Shown in pieces: positions 1 to 9,440 of a DNA stretch of 64,000 nt (its first letter is position 1; each line of letters begins with the position of its first letter). The DNA comes from Sphingomonas sp. HMP9 (GTDB lineage Bacteria; Pseudomonadota; Alphaproteobacteria; Sphingomonadales; Sphingomonadaceae): NCBI RefSeq assembly GCF_013374115.1, contig NZ_AP022673.1, positions 1-64,000 of the forward strand, read 5' to 3'. Below the pieces are notes generated by a model. It saw only the letters and a list, made by a program, of their open reading frames with translations, was not told the DNA's origin and searched no databases. A program made the translations under genes and the position numbers.

Positions 1-1494
1 ATGACGCATGCGGGCGAGGCCGAAAAGGCCTGGGCGCGCGTGCGTACGTCCTTGCGCGAATCGGCGGGCACGCGGTTGTTCGAGCAGTGGCTGAAGCCGA
101 TCGAGCTGATTCCCGGCGAGGATCGCGATACCATCCGACTCGCGTTGCCATCGGCGTTCATGACGAACTGGGTCCGCAATCACTATGCGGACAGGCTGGT
201 GCTCGAATTCAAGCAGCACATGCCCAACGTCCGCACCGTCCAGATCGAGACGCGGGCGCCGGGCCGTGCGCCCGTCGTGCTTGCGATCGAGCCGGTGGCC
301 GACGCGGTCGCGCCCAAGCCCGTTTCGGATCCGTTGCCGGTCGAGGCCAAGCCCGCTCTTAAGCCGGTCGCCGAGCCGGTTCAGGCGTCGATGAAGTTCG
401 GGGTCGATCCGTCGCTGAAGCCGGCACCGGCGCCCGTTGTCGCTTCGGCCCCGGTCGGCGTGCCGGTCGAACGCCCGCCGCTCGATCCGCGCTACACCTT
501 CGCGCGATTCGTGGTCGATCCGTCTAACAAGGTCGCGTTCAACGCGGCCAAGGTCCTGGCCGAGCCCGGCCCCGTCCGGTTCAGCCCGCTATTCCTCCAC
601 AGCGGCACGGGTCAGGGCAAGACCCACCTTATGCATGCGATCGGGCACGCGTTCCTCGAGCATAATCCGCACGCGATCGTGCTGTGCATGTCCGCCGAGC
701 GCTTCATGTACGACTTCGTCGCGTCGATGCGCGCGCGCGACACGCATGCGTTCAAGCAGCGGCTGCGCGGTGCCGACCTGCTGCTGATCGACGATCTCCA
801 GTTCATCGCCGGCAAGGACGCGACGCAGGAAGAATTCTTCCACACGGTCAACGAGATCATGGCCGCAGGCAAGCGGCTGGTGATCTCCGCCGATCGCTGC
901 CCGCAGGCGCTCGAAGGCGTCGAGGCGCGGATCGTCAGCCGCATGTCGGTTGGGCTGGTCGCGGACATCAAGGCGCCCGATCTGGTGCTGCGCCGGACGA
1001 TCCTCGACCGGAAACTGGTCGACCTGCCCGACATGCGCGTGCCGACCGACGTGCTCGACCTGCTCGCCAGCCGTATCCATGCAAACATCCGCGAGCTCGA
1101 GGGCGCGCTCAACCGAGTCGTCGCCTATGCGCAGCTGACCGGCGACACGATCGATCTCGACTTCGCGGTCGCCACGCTCGGCGAGGTTTTGCGCGGGGCG
1201 CAGAAGCGCGTGACGATCGACGAGATCCAGAAACTCGTGTCGGCACATTTCGAACTCAAGCCGCTCGACCTGATTTCGGCGCGGCGCGCGCGCGCGGTCG
1301 CGAGGCCACGCCAGATCGCGATGTATCTGGCCAAGCGCCTGACGACTCGCTCGCTGCCCGAGATCGGGCGCAAGTTCGGCGGGCGCGATCATTCGACCGT
1401 GATCCACGCGGTGCGCAAGATCGAGGAACTGCGCGATTCCGACCGTGACATCGATGCCGCGGTCCGCGTGCTGATGCGCGAGCTTGAAGGCTAA
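1..1494 (+). CDS. dnaA: Chromosomal replication initiator protein DnaA
   Basis: DnaA binds DnaA boxes at the origin, melts the origin DNA and helps load the replicative helicase. The 497-residue protein has all four domains: an N-terminal interaction domain (about 1-95), a long Pro/Ala/Val-rich linker (about 95-155), an AAA+ ATPase with Walker A GTGQGKTH at 202-209 and Walker B LLLIDD ending at 265, and a C-terminal DNA-binding domain with the signature GRDHST at 461-466. The Walker A motif has Gln where Leu is common, which is probably tolerated. The gene starts at base 1, so its upstream region and any origin there are outside the window. The next gene, trpS, converges on it across a palindromic repeat. 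Confidence 0.98.
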   Translation: MTHAGEAEKAWARVRTSLRESAGTRLFEQWLKPIELIPGEDRDTIRLALPSAFMTNWVRNHYADRLVLEFKQHMPNVRTVQIETRAPGRAPVVLAIEPVADAVAPKPVSDPLPVEAKPALKPVAEPVQASMKFGVDPSLKPAPAPVVASAPVGVPVERPPLDPRYTFARFVVDPSNKVAFNAAKVLAEPGPVRFSPLFLHSGTGQGKTHLMHAIGHAFLEHNPHAIVLCMSAERFMYDFVASMRARDTHAFKQRLRGADLLLIDDLQFIAGKDATQEEFFHTVNEIMAAGKRLVISADRCPQALEGVEARIVSRMSVGLVADIKAPDLVLRRTILDRKLVDLPDMRVPTDVLDLLASRIHANIRELEGALNRVVAYAQLTGDTIDLDFAVATLGEVLRGAQKRVTIDEIQKLVSAHFELKPLDLISARRARAVARPRQIAMYLAKRLTTRSLPEIGRKFGGRDHSTVIHAVRKIEELRDSDRDIDAAVRVLMRELEG

Positions 1495-1507
1495 GGTCCT
1501 TCCCCAC

Positions 1508-1587
1508 GTCATCCTGACGAAAGTCAGGATCCAGAGCCACAAACCTCGGCGCGCGTGACCCTGGATCCTGACTTTCGTCAGGATGAC
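1508..1587. repeat. Family A palindromic repeat (dnaA/trpS)
   Basis: A perfect 27-bp inverted repeat (1508-1534 and 1561-1587) is separated by 26 bp. Each arm itself contains the smaller palindrome CCTGACGAAAGTCAGG, so a cruciform or a double hairpin could form. Related copies lie at 27117, 47430 and 51080. It sits between the convergent genes dnaA and trpS, where it could also act as a bidirectional transcription stop, although no T-run follows. Confidence 0.85.
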
Positions 1588-1640
1588 GACAGAGGCGACA
1601 TGGCGACGGTGGGGACGTCAGGATGACGAGCGCGTGCCGC

Positions 1641-2663
1641 TCAGACCTGCAACCCCATCGCGTCCTGCGTCTGCTTCAACACCGGCGCCGCCAGCCCACG
1701 CGCTTTCTCGGCGCCGGCCTGCAACATCGCGGTTACCGCGGAGCGATCGTCGAGCAGGCGCACCATCTCGTCGCGGATCGGACCGAGCTTGGCCACCGCC
1801 AGATCGGCCAGTGCCGGCTTGAACGCACCGAACCCCTTGCCGCCGAACTCGCCGAGCACGCTCGCCACGTCCGTATCCGCCAGCGCCGCGTATATCGTTA
1901 GCAAGTTGCGTGCTTCCGCGCGGTCACCGAGTTCGTCGGCGGTGGCTGGCAACAGGTCGGGATCGGTCTTCGCCTTGCGGAACTTGTCGGCAATGATGTC
2001 GTCGCTGTCGATCAGCTTGACCACCGACTGCTCGGAGGGGTTCGACTTCGACATCTTAGCGCTCGCATCGCGCAACGACATGATCCGCGGCGCCGCCTTG
2101 CTGATCAGCGGGGCAGGCAGCGTGAACAGGTCCACCCCGTAGTCGCCGTTGAACTTGGTTGCGATATCGCGCGCCAACTCGAGATGCTGCTTCTGGTCCT
2201 CGCCGACCGGCACGTGAGTCGCGTTGTAGAGCAGCACGTCGGCGGCCATCAGCACCGGGTAATCGTACAGCCCGACGCTTGCGCCCTCACGGTTCTTGCC
2301 CGCCTTGTCCTTGAACTGCGTCATGCGGTTCAGCCAGCCGACGCGCGCGACGGTGTTGAGTAGCCACGCCATTTCGCTGTGCGCAGGTACGCGCGCCTGG
2401 TTGAACAGGATCGACTTGGCCGGATCGATGCCCGCCGCGATCATCGTGGCGGCAACCTCGATCGTGTGCGCGGACAGCTCGGCCGGCGCGATCCATTCGG
2501 TCGGCGCGTGCAGGTCGGCGATGAAGAATATCGATTCCCCACCCTGCGCCGCGACGTCGTCCTGCAGCGTCACCCACTGCTTCACCGCTCCCAGGTAATT
2601 GCCGAGATGGAGATTACCGGTGGGCTTGATGCCGGAGACAACCCGTTGCGAGGGGGGGCGCAT
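1641..2663 (-). CDS. trpS: Tryptophan--tRNA ligase
   Basis: Class I aminoacyl-tRNA synthetase charging tRNA-Trp. The 340-residue length is normal for the bacterial enzyme. The HIGH-type motif appears as HLGN at residues 19-22 after the TGN start of the Rossmann fold, and the KMSKS loop is intact at 203-207. The motif VPVGEDQKQHLELARD (about 151-166) is typical of TrpRS. The gene is the last of a probable secB-murJ-trpS transcription unit, starting 9 bp after the murJ stop. The same order is common in sphingomonads. Confidence 0.97.
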   Translation of the reverse strand: MRPPSQRVVSGIKPTGNLHLGNYLGAVKQWVTLQDDVAAQGGESIFFIADLHAPTEWIAPAELSAHTIEVAATMIAAGIDPAKSILFNQARVPAHSEMAWLLNTVARVGWLNRMTQFKDKAGKNREGASVGLYDYPVLMAADVLLYNATHVPVGEDQKQHLELARDIATKFNGDYGVDLFTLPAPLISKAAPRIMSLRDASAKMSKSNPSEQSVVKLIDSDDIIADKFRKAKTDPDLLPATADELGDRAEARNLLTIYAALADTDVASVLGEFGGKGFGAFKPALADLAVAKLGPIRDEMVRLLDDRSAVTAMLQAGAEKARGLAAPVLKQTQDAMGLQV

Positions 2664-2672
2664 GGAGAAACC

Positions 2673-4238
2673 TTACTTGGAACGACGCAGAAGCGTGGAG
2701 ATGTCGCCCAGCCGGAACGCGCCGGTGAGCAATGTCGCGATCGCATAGACGACGCCGCCGGTCGCGACCAGCACGAGCATCGCCCCCCAGCGCTCGACGC
2801 TGGTGCCCGTCACGAACGGCTGGAACAGGTCGTTGAGGAAATACATCACGCCGCCCATGATGAGTGCCGCCACCAGCAGCCGCCACGTCCGCCGGACCAA
2901 GCGCGCATCGGGGGTGAAATGGCCGCGGCGGACAAGCGTGCGATAGAGCATCGCGACGTTCACCGTGCTCGCGATCGCAGTGGCGAGCGGCGGGCCCATA
3001 TGGCCGAGCGGCTTGATGAAGGCGAGGTTGAGGACGAGGTTCACGACCATCGACATCGTCGCATAGCGCACCGGCGTCTTCGTATCGGAACGTGCGTAAT
3101 AGCCCGGCGTCAGTACCTTCACGAGAATGTACGACGGCAGCCCGATCGAGAAGGCGGCCAAGGCTTGCGCGGTCAGCACGCTGTCCTCGAGCGCGAACTT
3201 GCCGTGCTGGAACAGCGCGCCGACGATCGGTACCCCGCACACGATCAGCGCGACGGTCGCGGGCAGGGTCAGGAACAGCGCTAGCTCCATGCCGCGGTTC
3301 TGCGTCGCCATCGCCTCGGCATCCTCGCCGCGACCGAGCTGCCGCGAGATGGTCGGCAGCAGGACGGTGCCGAGACCGATCCCGATCAGCCCGAGCGGGA
3401 GCTGGTTCAGCCGATCGGCGAAATAGATGTACGAGACCGACCCCGCTGGCAGCAACGCGGCGGCAAGCGCAGTCGAGACGACGAGGTTGATCTGCACCGC
3501 GCCCGCTCCGGCGGCGGCGGGCCAGATCAGCGCCATCAGCTTTTTGACGTCCGGATTGAGCTGCGGACGCTTGAGGCGAAGCTTAACTCCGGACGCGCGA
3601 CACGCCCAGATCAGCCATCCGAGCTGCAAGGCACCCGATATCGTCACCGCGATCGCCTGGTTGCGCGCGGTCAGTAATGGTTGATGTTCGTGGAACAGCA
3701 GCAGCGCTGCGATCAGCGTCGCGTTGAGCAGGATCGGCGCGGCCGCGTTGATCCAGAACTTGTGCAGCGAATTGAGGATGCCGCCGAGCAGCGACACGAG
3801 GCTGATCAGCGGCAGATAGGGCAGCATGATCCGCGACAGATGGACGACATAGTCGAACCGCGCCGCACTCGCGCCGTTGAACCCGAAGGTCAGCAGCCAT
3901 GTCATTGGCCACGCCGCGAGTTCGAACAGCACGGTCATGAGGATCAGCGTCGGCAGCAGCACCGACAGCGCATCCTCGGCAAACGCTATTCCGTCCGGCA
4001 GTCCGCGGCCATCCTTGGCGCCGACCTTACGATTGAACATCGGGATGAAGGCTGCGGAAAAGGCGCCCTCCGCGAAGAGCGCGCGAAACATGTTGGGGAG
4101 GCGGAACGCGATCAGGAACGCGTCAGATGCGAATCCCGCGCCGACGAACCGCGCGAACAGCGAGTCGCGTACCAGCCCCAGGACGCGGCTGGCGAGCGTC
4201 AGCCCGCCGACCGATCCCAGCGCCTTGGTCAGGTTCAT
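2673..4238 (-). CDS. murJ: Lipid II flippase MurJ
   Basis: MurJ is the inner-membrane MOP-superfamily flippase that moves lipid II to the periplasmic face for peptidoglycan synthesis. The 521-residue protein is almost entirely hydrophobic helices, consistent with the family's 14 membrane segments. The N-terminal region contains the family-typical GLTLASRVLGLVRD and a following FxxAFRLPNMFRALFAEGAF stretch (about 45-64). It lies 28 bp after secB and 9 bp before trpS, so co-transcription is likely. Confidence 0.96.
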   Translation of the reverse strand: MNLTKALGSVGGLTLASRVLGLVRDSLFARFVGAGFASDAFLIAFRLPNMFRALFAEGAFSAAFIPMFNRKVGAKDGRGLPDGIAFAEDALSVLLPTLILMTVLFELAAWPMTWLLTFGFNGASAARFDYVVHLSRIMLPYLPLISLVSLLGGILNSLHKFWINAAAPILLNATLIAALLLFHEHQPLLTARNQAIAVTISGALQLGWLIWACRASGVKLRLKRPQLNPDVKKLMALIWPAAAGAGAVQINLVVSTALAAALLPAGSVSYIYFADRLNQLPLGLIGIGLGTVLLPTISRQLGRGEDAEAMATQNRGMELALFLTLPATVALIVCGVPIVGALFQHGKFALEDSVLTAQALAAFSIGLPSYILVKVLTPGYYARSDTKTPVRYATMSMVVNLVLNLAFIKPLGHMGPPLATAIASTVNVAMLYRTLVRRGHFTPDARLVRRTWRLLVAALIMGGVMYFLNDLFQPFVTGTSVERWGAMLVLVATGGVVYAIATLLTGAFRLGDISTLLRRSK

Positions 4239-4266
4239 CTAAGCGCGCTCCGCCCCCTCCGCTCGA

Positions 4267-4779
4267 TCAGGCCTGACCGAAATCGCCGACGTTGGGCTGG
4301 ATGCCCTGCTGCTCGGACTGCTGGAGATAGAGTTGCGAGAAGTCGATGGGCTCGAGCAGCAGCGGCGGGAAGCCACCGTCACGCACCGCATCCGACAGCA
4401 CGCGGCGGGCGAACGGGAATAGCAGGCGCGGCGCCTCGCCCAGCAGGAATGGCTGGACATGTTCGGCCGGAATGTTGCGCAGCCCGAACAGGCCCGCGTA
4501 CGAAAGATCGACGATAAACGCGACCTGACCCTCGGTCTCGGCACGCACGTCGATCTTCAGCACGACCTCGTGCACTTCGTCGCCGACCTGCGCCGCGCCG
4601 ATGTTGAACTGCACGTCGATCGCCGGCGGGGTCTGGTTCTGGTAGACCGCCGGTGCGTTCGGGTTCTCGAACGACAGGTCCTTGACGTATTGCGAGATCA
4701 GCCCGGCCGCGGGGACCGTGTCTTCACCGTTGGCGAGAGCCTGGTCGGGCATGGCGAAGCCGTTGTCCTGATCATCCAT
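4267..4779 (-). CDS. secB: Protein-export chaperone SecB
   Basis: SecB is a cytosolic tetrameric chaperone that keeps precursor proteins unfolded and hands them to SecA. The 170-residue product has the SecB fold signature: QYVKDLSFENPNAP near the N-terminus, then a strand-rich middle and the stretch AEHVQPFLLGEAPRLLFPF before the C-terminal helix. The frame is open further upstream, but the ATG at 4779 is preceded by AAGGA at good spacing and gives the usual N-terminus (MDDQDNGF). It is divergent from timA across about 165 bp. It heads the secB-murJ-trpS unit. Confidence 0.96.
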   Translation of the reverse strand: MDDQDNGFAMPDQALANGEDTVPAAGLISQYVKDLSFENPNAPAVYQNQTPPAIDVQFNIGAAQVGDEVHEVVLKIDVRAETEGQVAFIVDLSYAGLFGLRNIPAEHVQPFLLGEAPRLLFPFARRVLSDAVRDGGFPPLLLEPIDFSQLYLQQSEQQGIQPNVGDFGQA

Positions 4780-4945
4780 TCGTCGTGTCCTTAAGATAAG
4801 CGGAAAATTGGGACCGAAGCGGACCGCTCGCGCGTTCTGTTTGGTCGAGGCGGTGCGAGTAGCAGTGCCGACGGGGCGTTTCAACGGGCGCGGGTTTGAA
4901 TAGCTGCTGGTTTGCCCTATGTTGAAGCGAAGATCGGAGGCACGG

Positions 4946-5590
4946 TTGTTTTACGTAGTTCTTCTCGCGATGGTTGCAGGCTTCTTGGCGATGCGACTCT
5001 ACAGCGTGCTCGGCAAGCGGACGGGGCATGAGCAGCCCTTGCCGCGTGCGGCCGAGGACCGGCCGGCGCATGCCGCCGTGCCGCGAACCGTCGAGGCGGT
5101 TCCCGACGCGCGCGAGGTCGCCAACCGCAATCTTGAGCCCAAGGCAGAGCCCGGTCTGCGGGCAATAGTCGCCGGCGAGCCCGGTTTCGACGTCGCGCGC
5201 TTTCTCGAAGGTGCCCAGTCCGCGTATCGCATGGTGCTCGAAGCCTTCTGGAAGGGCGACGAGGAAGCGCTGGCCGATCTGGCCGTCGACGATGTGCGGG
5301 CGGCGTTCGTCGAGGCGATCGAAGCGCGACGCGAGGCCGGCGAGGTGCTCGACAATCGTCTCGTTTCGATCGAGCGTGCGGTAATTGCGGATGCGAGCCT
5401 TACGGGTCGCGATGCGCGGATCACGGTGCGGTTCGACGCGGATATCGCGGCGGTGACCCGCGATGCGGACGGCAATGTTCTTGCCGGCTCGCTGACCGAC
5501 GCGGTCGAGACGCATGACGTTTGGACATTCGCACGGACGTTGAAGAGCAGCGATCCGAACTGGAAGCTTGCGGACACCGACGAAGCCTGA
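4946..5590 (+). CDS. timA: Tim44/TimA family adaptor protein
   Basis: Alphaproteobacterial relative of the mitochondrial Tim44 membrane adaptor. It has one N-terminal membrane anchor (FYVVLLAMVAGFLAMRLYSV), then a charged linker and a C-terminal Tim44-like domain (about residues 75-210) with the conserved FLEGAQSAYRMVLEAFWKGD. I place the start at TTG 4946 because GGAGG at 4936-4940 lies 5 bases upstream; an in-frame ATG at 4919 would add nine residues and has no comparable ribosome site. The stop overlaps the mltA ATG by one base. The exact cellular role in bacteria is not settled. Confidence 0.9.
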   Translation: MFYVVLLAMVAGFLAMRLYSVLGKRTGHEQPLPRAAEDRPAHAAVPRTVEAVPDAREVANRNLEPKAEPGLRAIVAGEPGFDVARFLEGAQSAYRMVLEAFWKGDEEALADLAVDDVRAAFVEAIEARREAGEVLDNRLVSIERAVIADASLTGRDARITVRFDADIAAVTRDADGNVLAGSLTDAVETHDVWTFARTLKSSDPNWKLADTDEA

Positions 5591-6975
5591 TGCGCCGGGG
5601 AATGGGGGAAAGGCTCGGCGGTCTCGGACTGCTGATGCTGATGGCGACGCTGTTGAGTGCATGCGTCGGTGGTGTCGAGCCGCCACGATCGGGGCCGCCG
5701 CCGGTGGATCGTGCAGGCGACCCGGCAGATAGCCGCGCAGGCAACCGACCGGACGAACCGGTCCGCGTGCACCCCTCGCGCGATACGGGTGCGTCCCCGA
5801 ACATTCGTGGCATCCAAGCACCGGCGCGGATCATCGGCGCGGTGCCGATGCTGGCATCGCCCGTCGTGCCGGCGGTCGAGCCTGCGAATGCCGCGGCTGC
5901 GGGGGTCATTCCTGGACCATCGATCGCTAGCCTGCCGATCGACGATGCGCAGGCGCAGGCGGCATTCGCCGCTTTCGTCACGAGTTGTCCATCGCTGGTG
6001 CGTCGCACCGATACCTCTGGGCTGACGCGCGGTGCGGAATGGCAGCCGGCCTGCACCGCCGCTGGGTCGACCGATCGCCGAAGCGCACGGACTTTCTTTG
6101 CGCAGTGGTTCGAGACAGCGCAGGTCGGCGACGGCAAGGCATTCGCTACGGGCTATTACGAGCCCGAAATCGCCGGATCGCTGGAACGTCGTGATGGGTA
6201 TGCACCGATCTATGGGCGTCCCAGCGACCTGATCGACGTCGATCTCGGGGCGTTCTCGACCAGTCTCAAGGGCAAGAAGGTCCGTGGTCGCGTCGATCGA
6301 AGCAATCTCGTGCCCTATTATGACCGCACTGCGATCGAACAGGGTGCGATTGCGGGCCGAGCGCCGATCCTTGCCTGGGCGCGCGATCCGGTCGAGCTGT
6401 TCTTTCTCCAGATCCAGGGATCGGGACGGTTGCGCCTGCCCGATGGCGAAATCCTGCGGATCGGTTACGCAACGCAGAACGGCCGCGACTATACCGGCAT
6501 CGGCGCCCTGATGAAGTCTCGCGGGCTGCTGCAGCCCGGCCAGACGTCGATGCAGGGGATCGTCGCGTGGCTCCATGCGCATCCCGCCGAGGGACAGGCG
6601 ATCATGCGCGAGAACAAGAGCTTCGTGTTCTTCCGCGAACTGGAGGGCGCACCGCTGGGTGCACTCGGCCTGCCGGTCACCGGACAGGTCAGCGCTGCTG
6701 CCGACGTCAAGTTCGTCCCGCTCGGCGCGCCCGTGTTCCTGTCTCTCGACCGCCAGGATGCGAGTGGCTTGTGGATCGCACAGGATACCGGCGGCGCGAT
6801 CAAGGGCAGCAATCGCTTCGACACGTTCTGGGGTGCAGGCGCGGCGGCGGAGGCTACCGCTGGCGGTATGGCAGGGCGCGGCACCGCGTATCTGCTCCTT
6901 CCCGTCGGCACCGTAGCGCGCCTGAACACGCAAGCGAGTGGAGCGCGATATGGCGGGCCGTCCGCTCAACCCTGA
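5590..6975 (+). CDS. mltA: Membrane-bound lytic murein transglycosylase A
   Basis: MltA cleaves the MurNAc-GlcNAc bond of peptidoglycan, forming 1,6-anhydro ends. The 461-residue product begins with a lipoprotein signal ending in LLSAC (about residues 22-26). A low-complexity linker, the MltA barrel domain and a C-terminal 3D domain follow. The family motifs GYYEPEI, FLQIQGSG and the 3D-domain Asp residues (IAQDTGGAIKG, then FDTFWG) are visible. The ATG at 5590 overlaps the timA stop (TGATG), indicating coupling. A longer open frame upstream is read-through into timA and is not used. Confidence 0.95.
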   Translation: MRRGMGERLGGLGLLMLMATLLSACVGGVEPPRSGPPPVDRAGDPADSRAGNRPDEPVRVHPSRDTGASPNIRGIQAPARIIGAVPMLASPVVPAVEPANAAAAGVIPGPSIASLPIDDAQAQAAFAAFVTSCPSLVRRTDTSGLTRGAEWQPACTAAGSTDRRSARTFFAQWFETAQVGDGKAFATGYYEPEIAGSLERRDGYAPIYGRPSDLIDVDLGAFSTSLKGKKVRGRVDRSNLVPYYDRTAIEQGAIAGRAPILAWARDPVELFFLQIQGSGRLRLPDGEILRIGYATQNGRDYTGIGALMKSRGLLQPGQTSMQGIVAWLHAHPAEGQAIMRENKSFVFFRELEGAPLGALGLPVTGQVSAAADVKFVPLGAPVFLSLDRQDASGLWIAQDTGGAIKGSNRFDTFWGAGAAAEATAGGMAGRGTAYLLLPVGTVARLNTQASGARYGGPSAQP

Positions 6976-7588
6976 CGAGGCGCAGCTCTGGGCGCGCGTG
7001 ATGGCGAGCGTGCGCCCGATGCGCGCCGTTGCTGTGCGCATTCCCGAGCGCGCGCCGCCGATGCCGCCGCCATCCCAGCCGGTCATCGGCCCCAACGGCA
7101 AGATCGTCCCCGCACCGCCGGCACCGATGGGGCGGGTCAAGCCGCTCATCCGTACCGTCGTGACGCCGTACGCGGCGCGGGCAGGGGGCGGGGCTGGGGC
7201 CAAGCCGGTGGTCGCGCGGCCGGTCGCCAAACCGATCACGGCCAATACGCTCGACGGCGGCTGGGACAAACGGCTCGTGCGCGGTGCGGTGATCCCGGAC
7301 AGCTCGATCGACCTGCACGGCCACACATTGGCGTCCGCCCATGCGTTGCTCGACGTCGGGCTGGGGCGGGCGATCGCACGCGGCGACCGCGTCTTGCTGC
7401 TGGTAACGGGAAAGCCGCCCCGCCCCGAAAGCGAACGCCCGCATGCGCGGGGCGCCATCCGGTCCGCCGTGACGGACTGGCTGGCTGGATCGCGCCACGC
7501 GGACTCGATCGCGGCCGTCCGTGGCGCGCATCCACGGCATGGCGGGCAGGGTGCGCTGTACATCGTCCTGCGCCGCGGACGGGACTAG
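6950..7588 (+). CDS. Smr/MutS family domain protein
   Basis: The protein carries a C-terminal Smr domain (about residues 95-205), recognised by IDLHGHTLASAHALLD and by RGAHPRHGGQGALYIVLRR. Smr domains are nucleic-acid-binding and often have endonuclease activity on RNA or branched DNA. The N-terminal half is Pro/Ala-rich and probably disordered. The ATG at 6950 has GGAG 6 bases upstream and overlaps the mltA 3' end by 26 bp; a GTG at 6938 is possible but less likely. It is the third gene of the timA-mltA-smr unit, a common alphaproteobacterial arrangement. Confidence 0.9.
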   Translation: MAGRPLNPDEAQLWARVMASVRPMRAVAVRIPERAPPMPPPSQPVIGPNGKIVPAPPAPMGRVKPLIRTVVTPYAARAGGGAGAKPVVARPVAKPITANTLDGGWDKRLVRGAVIPDSSIDLHGHTLASAHALLDVGLGRAIARGDRVLLLVTGKPPRPESERPHARGAIRSAVTDWLAGSRHADSIAAVRGAHPRHGGQGALYIVLRRGRD

Positions 7589-7603
7589 CCCAGGGTACAT
7601 CTG

Positions 7604-7628
7604 ATCCTTCCCCGGCGGGGGGGAGGAT
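7604..7628. terminator. Hairpin between convergent smr and dapE
   Basis: The inverted repeat ATCCTTCCCC / GGGGGGAGGAT has a very short loop and is followed on the plus strand by a short A-rich run. It lies in the 59-bp gap between the convergent genes smr and dapE and could terminate both. Confidence 0.5.
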
Positions 7629-7647
7629 AAAAGCGGACCGTCCGGTC

Positions 7648-8763
7648 CTAGACCAGCGCGCGCCTGATCACGTCTTCATAGATATCCGTCAGCGCCAGCA
7701 AATCCGCCACCGCAACCGCCTCGTCGACCTTGTGCATCGTCGCATTGATCAGCCCGAACTCGACCACCGGGCACAGCTTCGACAGGAAGCGTGCGTCGGA
7801 GGTTCCGCCGGTCGTGGACAGTTCGGGGGTGATCCCCGTCGCGCCCGCGATAGCCTCCGACACCAGCGTCGAGAACGCGCCCGGCTCGGTCAGAAAGGCT
7901 TCGCCCGACACCTTGCCCGTCACCACCACGCCCGGTGCATGGCGTTCGGCGATCACGCTGATACGCGCGATCAGGTCCGCTCCCCGGTGGCGATCGTTGA
8001 ACCGGATGCTGAGTCGCGCGGAGGCTTTGGCCGGGATGACGTTGTGCGCTTGGTTGCCGACGGCGATGTCGGTAATCTCGATGTTCGACGGTTGGAACCA
8101 GTCGGTGCCCTCGTCGAGCACGACGCTTTCGATCTCGGCCAAGATCGCGACCAGCCGGGGGACCGGGTTGTCGGCCAGATGCGGGTAGGCGACATGCCCC
8201 TGCCGCCCCGGCACGGCGATCCAGATGTTGACCGAACCGCGCCGCCCGATCTTGACCATGTCGCCGAGGCGTCCGGTCGACGTGGGCTCACCGACCAGGC
8301 ACAGGTCGGGCACGATGCCCCGCGTCGCCATCCGCTCCATCAGCGCGACGGTGCCGTAGGTGGCAGGGCCTTCCTCGTCGCCGGTGATGATCAGCGACAG
8401 CGTCCCCGCATCGCTACGACTGGCAGCAGCAACGAACGCCGCGACCGCGCCCTTCATGTCGACCGCGCCGCGTCCGTATAGCAGCCCTTCGCGGACCGCG
8501 CCGGACCAGGGCGAGTCGCCCCATCCTTCGCCGGCGGGGACGACGTCGACATGGCCCGCGAACGCCAGATGCCGCGAGCCGTCGCGGCGCGTGGCCAGCA
8601 AATTCTCCACCGGGCCGTCAGGCGCTTCGCCGATGGTGAACCGGTCGACGTCAAAGCCCAGCGGGACGAGCGCCGTCTCCAGCACATCGAACACCGCACC
8701 GCGCGCGGGCGTGACGCTCTCCGCGCGGAGCAGCGCCTGGGTGAGCGCGACCGGGTCGATCAT
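7648..8763 (-). CDS. dapE: Succinyl-diaminopimelate desuccinylase
   Basis: DapE hydrolyses N-succinyl-LL-diaminopimelate in lysine and meso-DAP biosynthesis. The 371-residue M20 metallopeptidase has the expected metal ligands: the His of AFAGHVDVVPAG, the Asp of GRGAVDMKG, the Glu pair in ITGDEEGPA, and GEPT. The C-terminal GGTSDARF is typical of DapE rather than of other M20 enzymes. The start at 8763 overlaps the stop of the upstream glutathione-transferase-like gene (ATGA), so the two are probably translationally coupled. Confidence 0.95.
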   Translation of the reverse strand: MIDPVALTQALLRAESVTPARGAVFDVLETALVPLGFDVDRFTIGEAPDGPVENLLATRRDGSRHLAFAGHVDVVPAGEGWGDSPWSGAVREGLLYGRGAVDMKGAVAAFVAAASRSDAGTLSLIITGDEEGPATYGTVALMERMATRGIVPDLCLVGEPTSTGRLGDMVKIGRRGSVNIWIAVPGRQGHVAYPHLADNPVPRLVAILAEIESVVLDEGTDWFQPSNIEITDIAVGNQAHNVIPAKASARLSIRFNDRHRGADLIARISVIAERHAPGVVVTGKVSGEAFLTEPGAFSTLVSEAIAGATGITPELSTTGGTSDARFLSKLCPVVEFGLINATMHKVDEAVAVADLLALTDIYEDVIRRALV

Positions 8764-9431
8764 GCGGTCGTGGGTACCGGCTGCTCGAATTGCTCCAGGA
8801 CCCATTCCTCTTCCTGTGCCGCCGCGATCCAGTCCTGCATGAACGGATGCTCGAACATCGCCTGCATATACCCGGCCGCAAACCGCGCGATCGGCAGCTG
8901 GTACGTGACGATGCGGGTGACGAGCGGCGCAAACATGATGTCCGCTGCGCCGAACTGGCCGAACAGGAAATCACCGCCACCGCCGAAGCGCGCCCTAGCC
9001 TGCGCCCAGATTTCCATGATCCGCTGCAACTCGACGAGTACGTCGTCGTCGGGAGTCTGCGCCGGGAAGACCTGGCGCACGTTCATGCTGTGCTTGCGAC
9101 GCAGCGCGGCAAAGCTCGAATGCATCTCGGCCGCCATCGACCGCGCCATCGCCCGCGCGGCATTGTCCTCGGGCCAGAAGCGTTCGCGCCCCACTTTGTC
9201 AGCGAGGTAGTCGACGATGGCCAGGCTGTCCCAGACCACGGCGTCGCCGTCCCACAGGATCGGCACCTTGCCCGACGATGGCGCGAACTCGTCACCCGAG
9301 CGGCGGTTTTCCCAATCGGCATCGTACATCGGTACGACCACCTCTTCGAAGGGGAGCCCCGATTGTTTGCAGGCAAGCCAGCCGCGAAGCGACCAGGACG
9401 AATAGGCCTTGTTGCCGATGATCAATTTCAT
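8760..9431 (-). CDS. Glutathione S-transferase family protein
   Basis: The 223-residue product has an N-terminal thioredoxin-fold GST domain (MKLIIGNKAYSSWSLRGWLA, with SxxS in the active-site region, and VPILWDGDAVVWDSLAI, the glutathione-binding cis-Pro and Asp-Ser turn). An all-helical C-terminal domain follows. Glutathione-dependent conjugation, isomerisation or reduction is likely, but the substrate cannot be read from sequence. It is upstream of and overlaps dapE by 4 bp. The functional link to lysine biosynthesis is unclear and may be only co-transcription. Confidence 0.88.
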   Translation of the reverse strand: MKLIIGNKAYSSWSLRGWLACKQSGLPFEEVVVPMYDADWENRRSGDEFAPSSGKVPILWDGDAVVWDSLAIVDYLADKVGRERFWPEDNAARAMARSMAAEMHSSFAALRRKHSMNVRQVFPAQTPDDDVLVELQRIMEIWAQARARFGGGGDFLFGQFGAADIMFAPLVTRIVTYQLPIARFAAGYMQAMFEHPFMQDWIAAAQEEEWVLEQFEQPVPTTA

Positions 9432-9440
9432 GCGGGTGGA

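Noticed and set aside
1495..1640. Origin of replication downstream of dnaA
   Set aside because: The gap holds only the family A repeat; no DnaA-box cluster or AT-rich unwinding region was seen.
4999..7563. An 854-codon open frame on the minus strand
   Set aside because: It is antisense to timA, mltA and smr, which have clear family motifs. Long antisense frames are expected in GC-rich DNA, and the translation is Arg/Ser/Pro-rich without domains.
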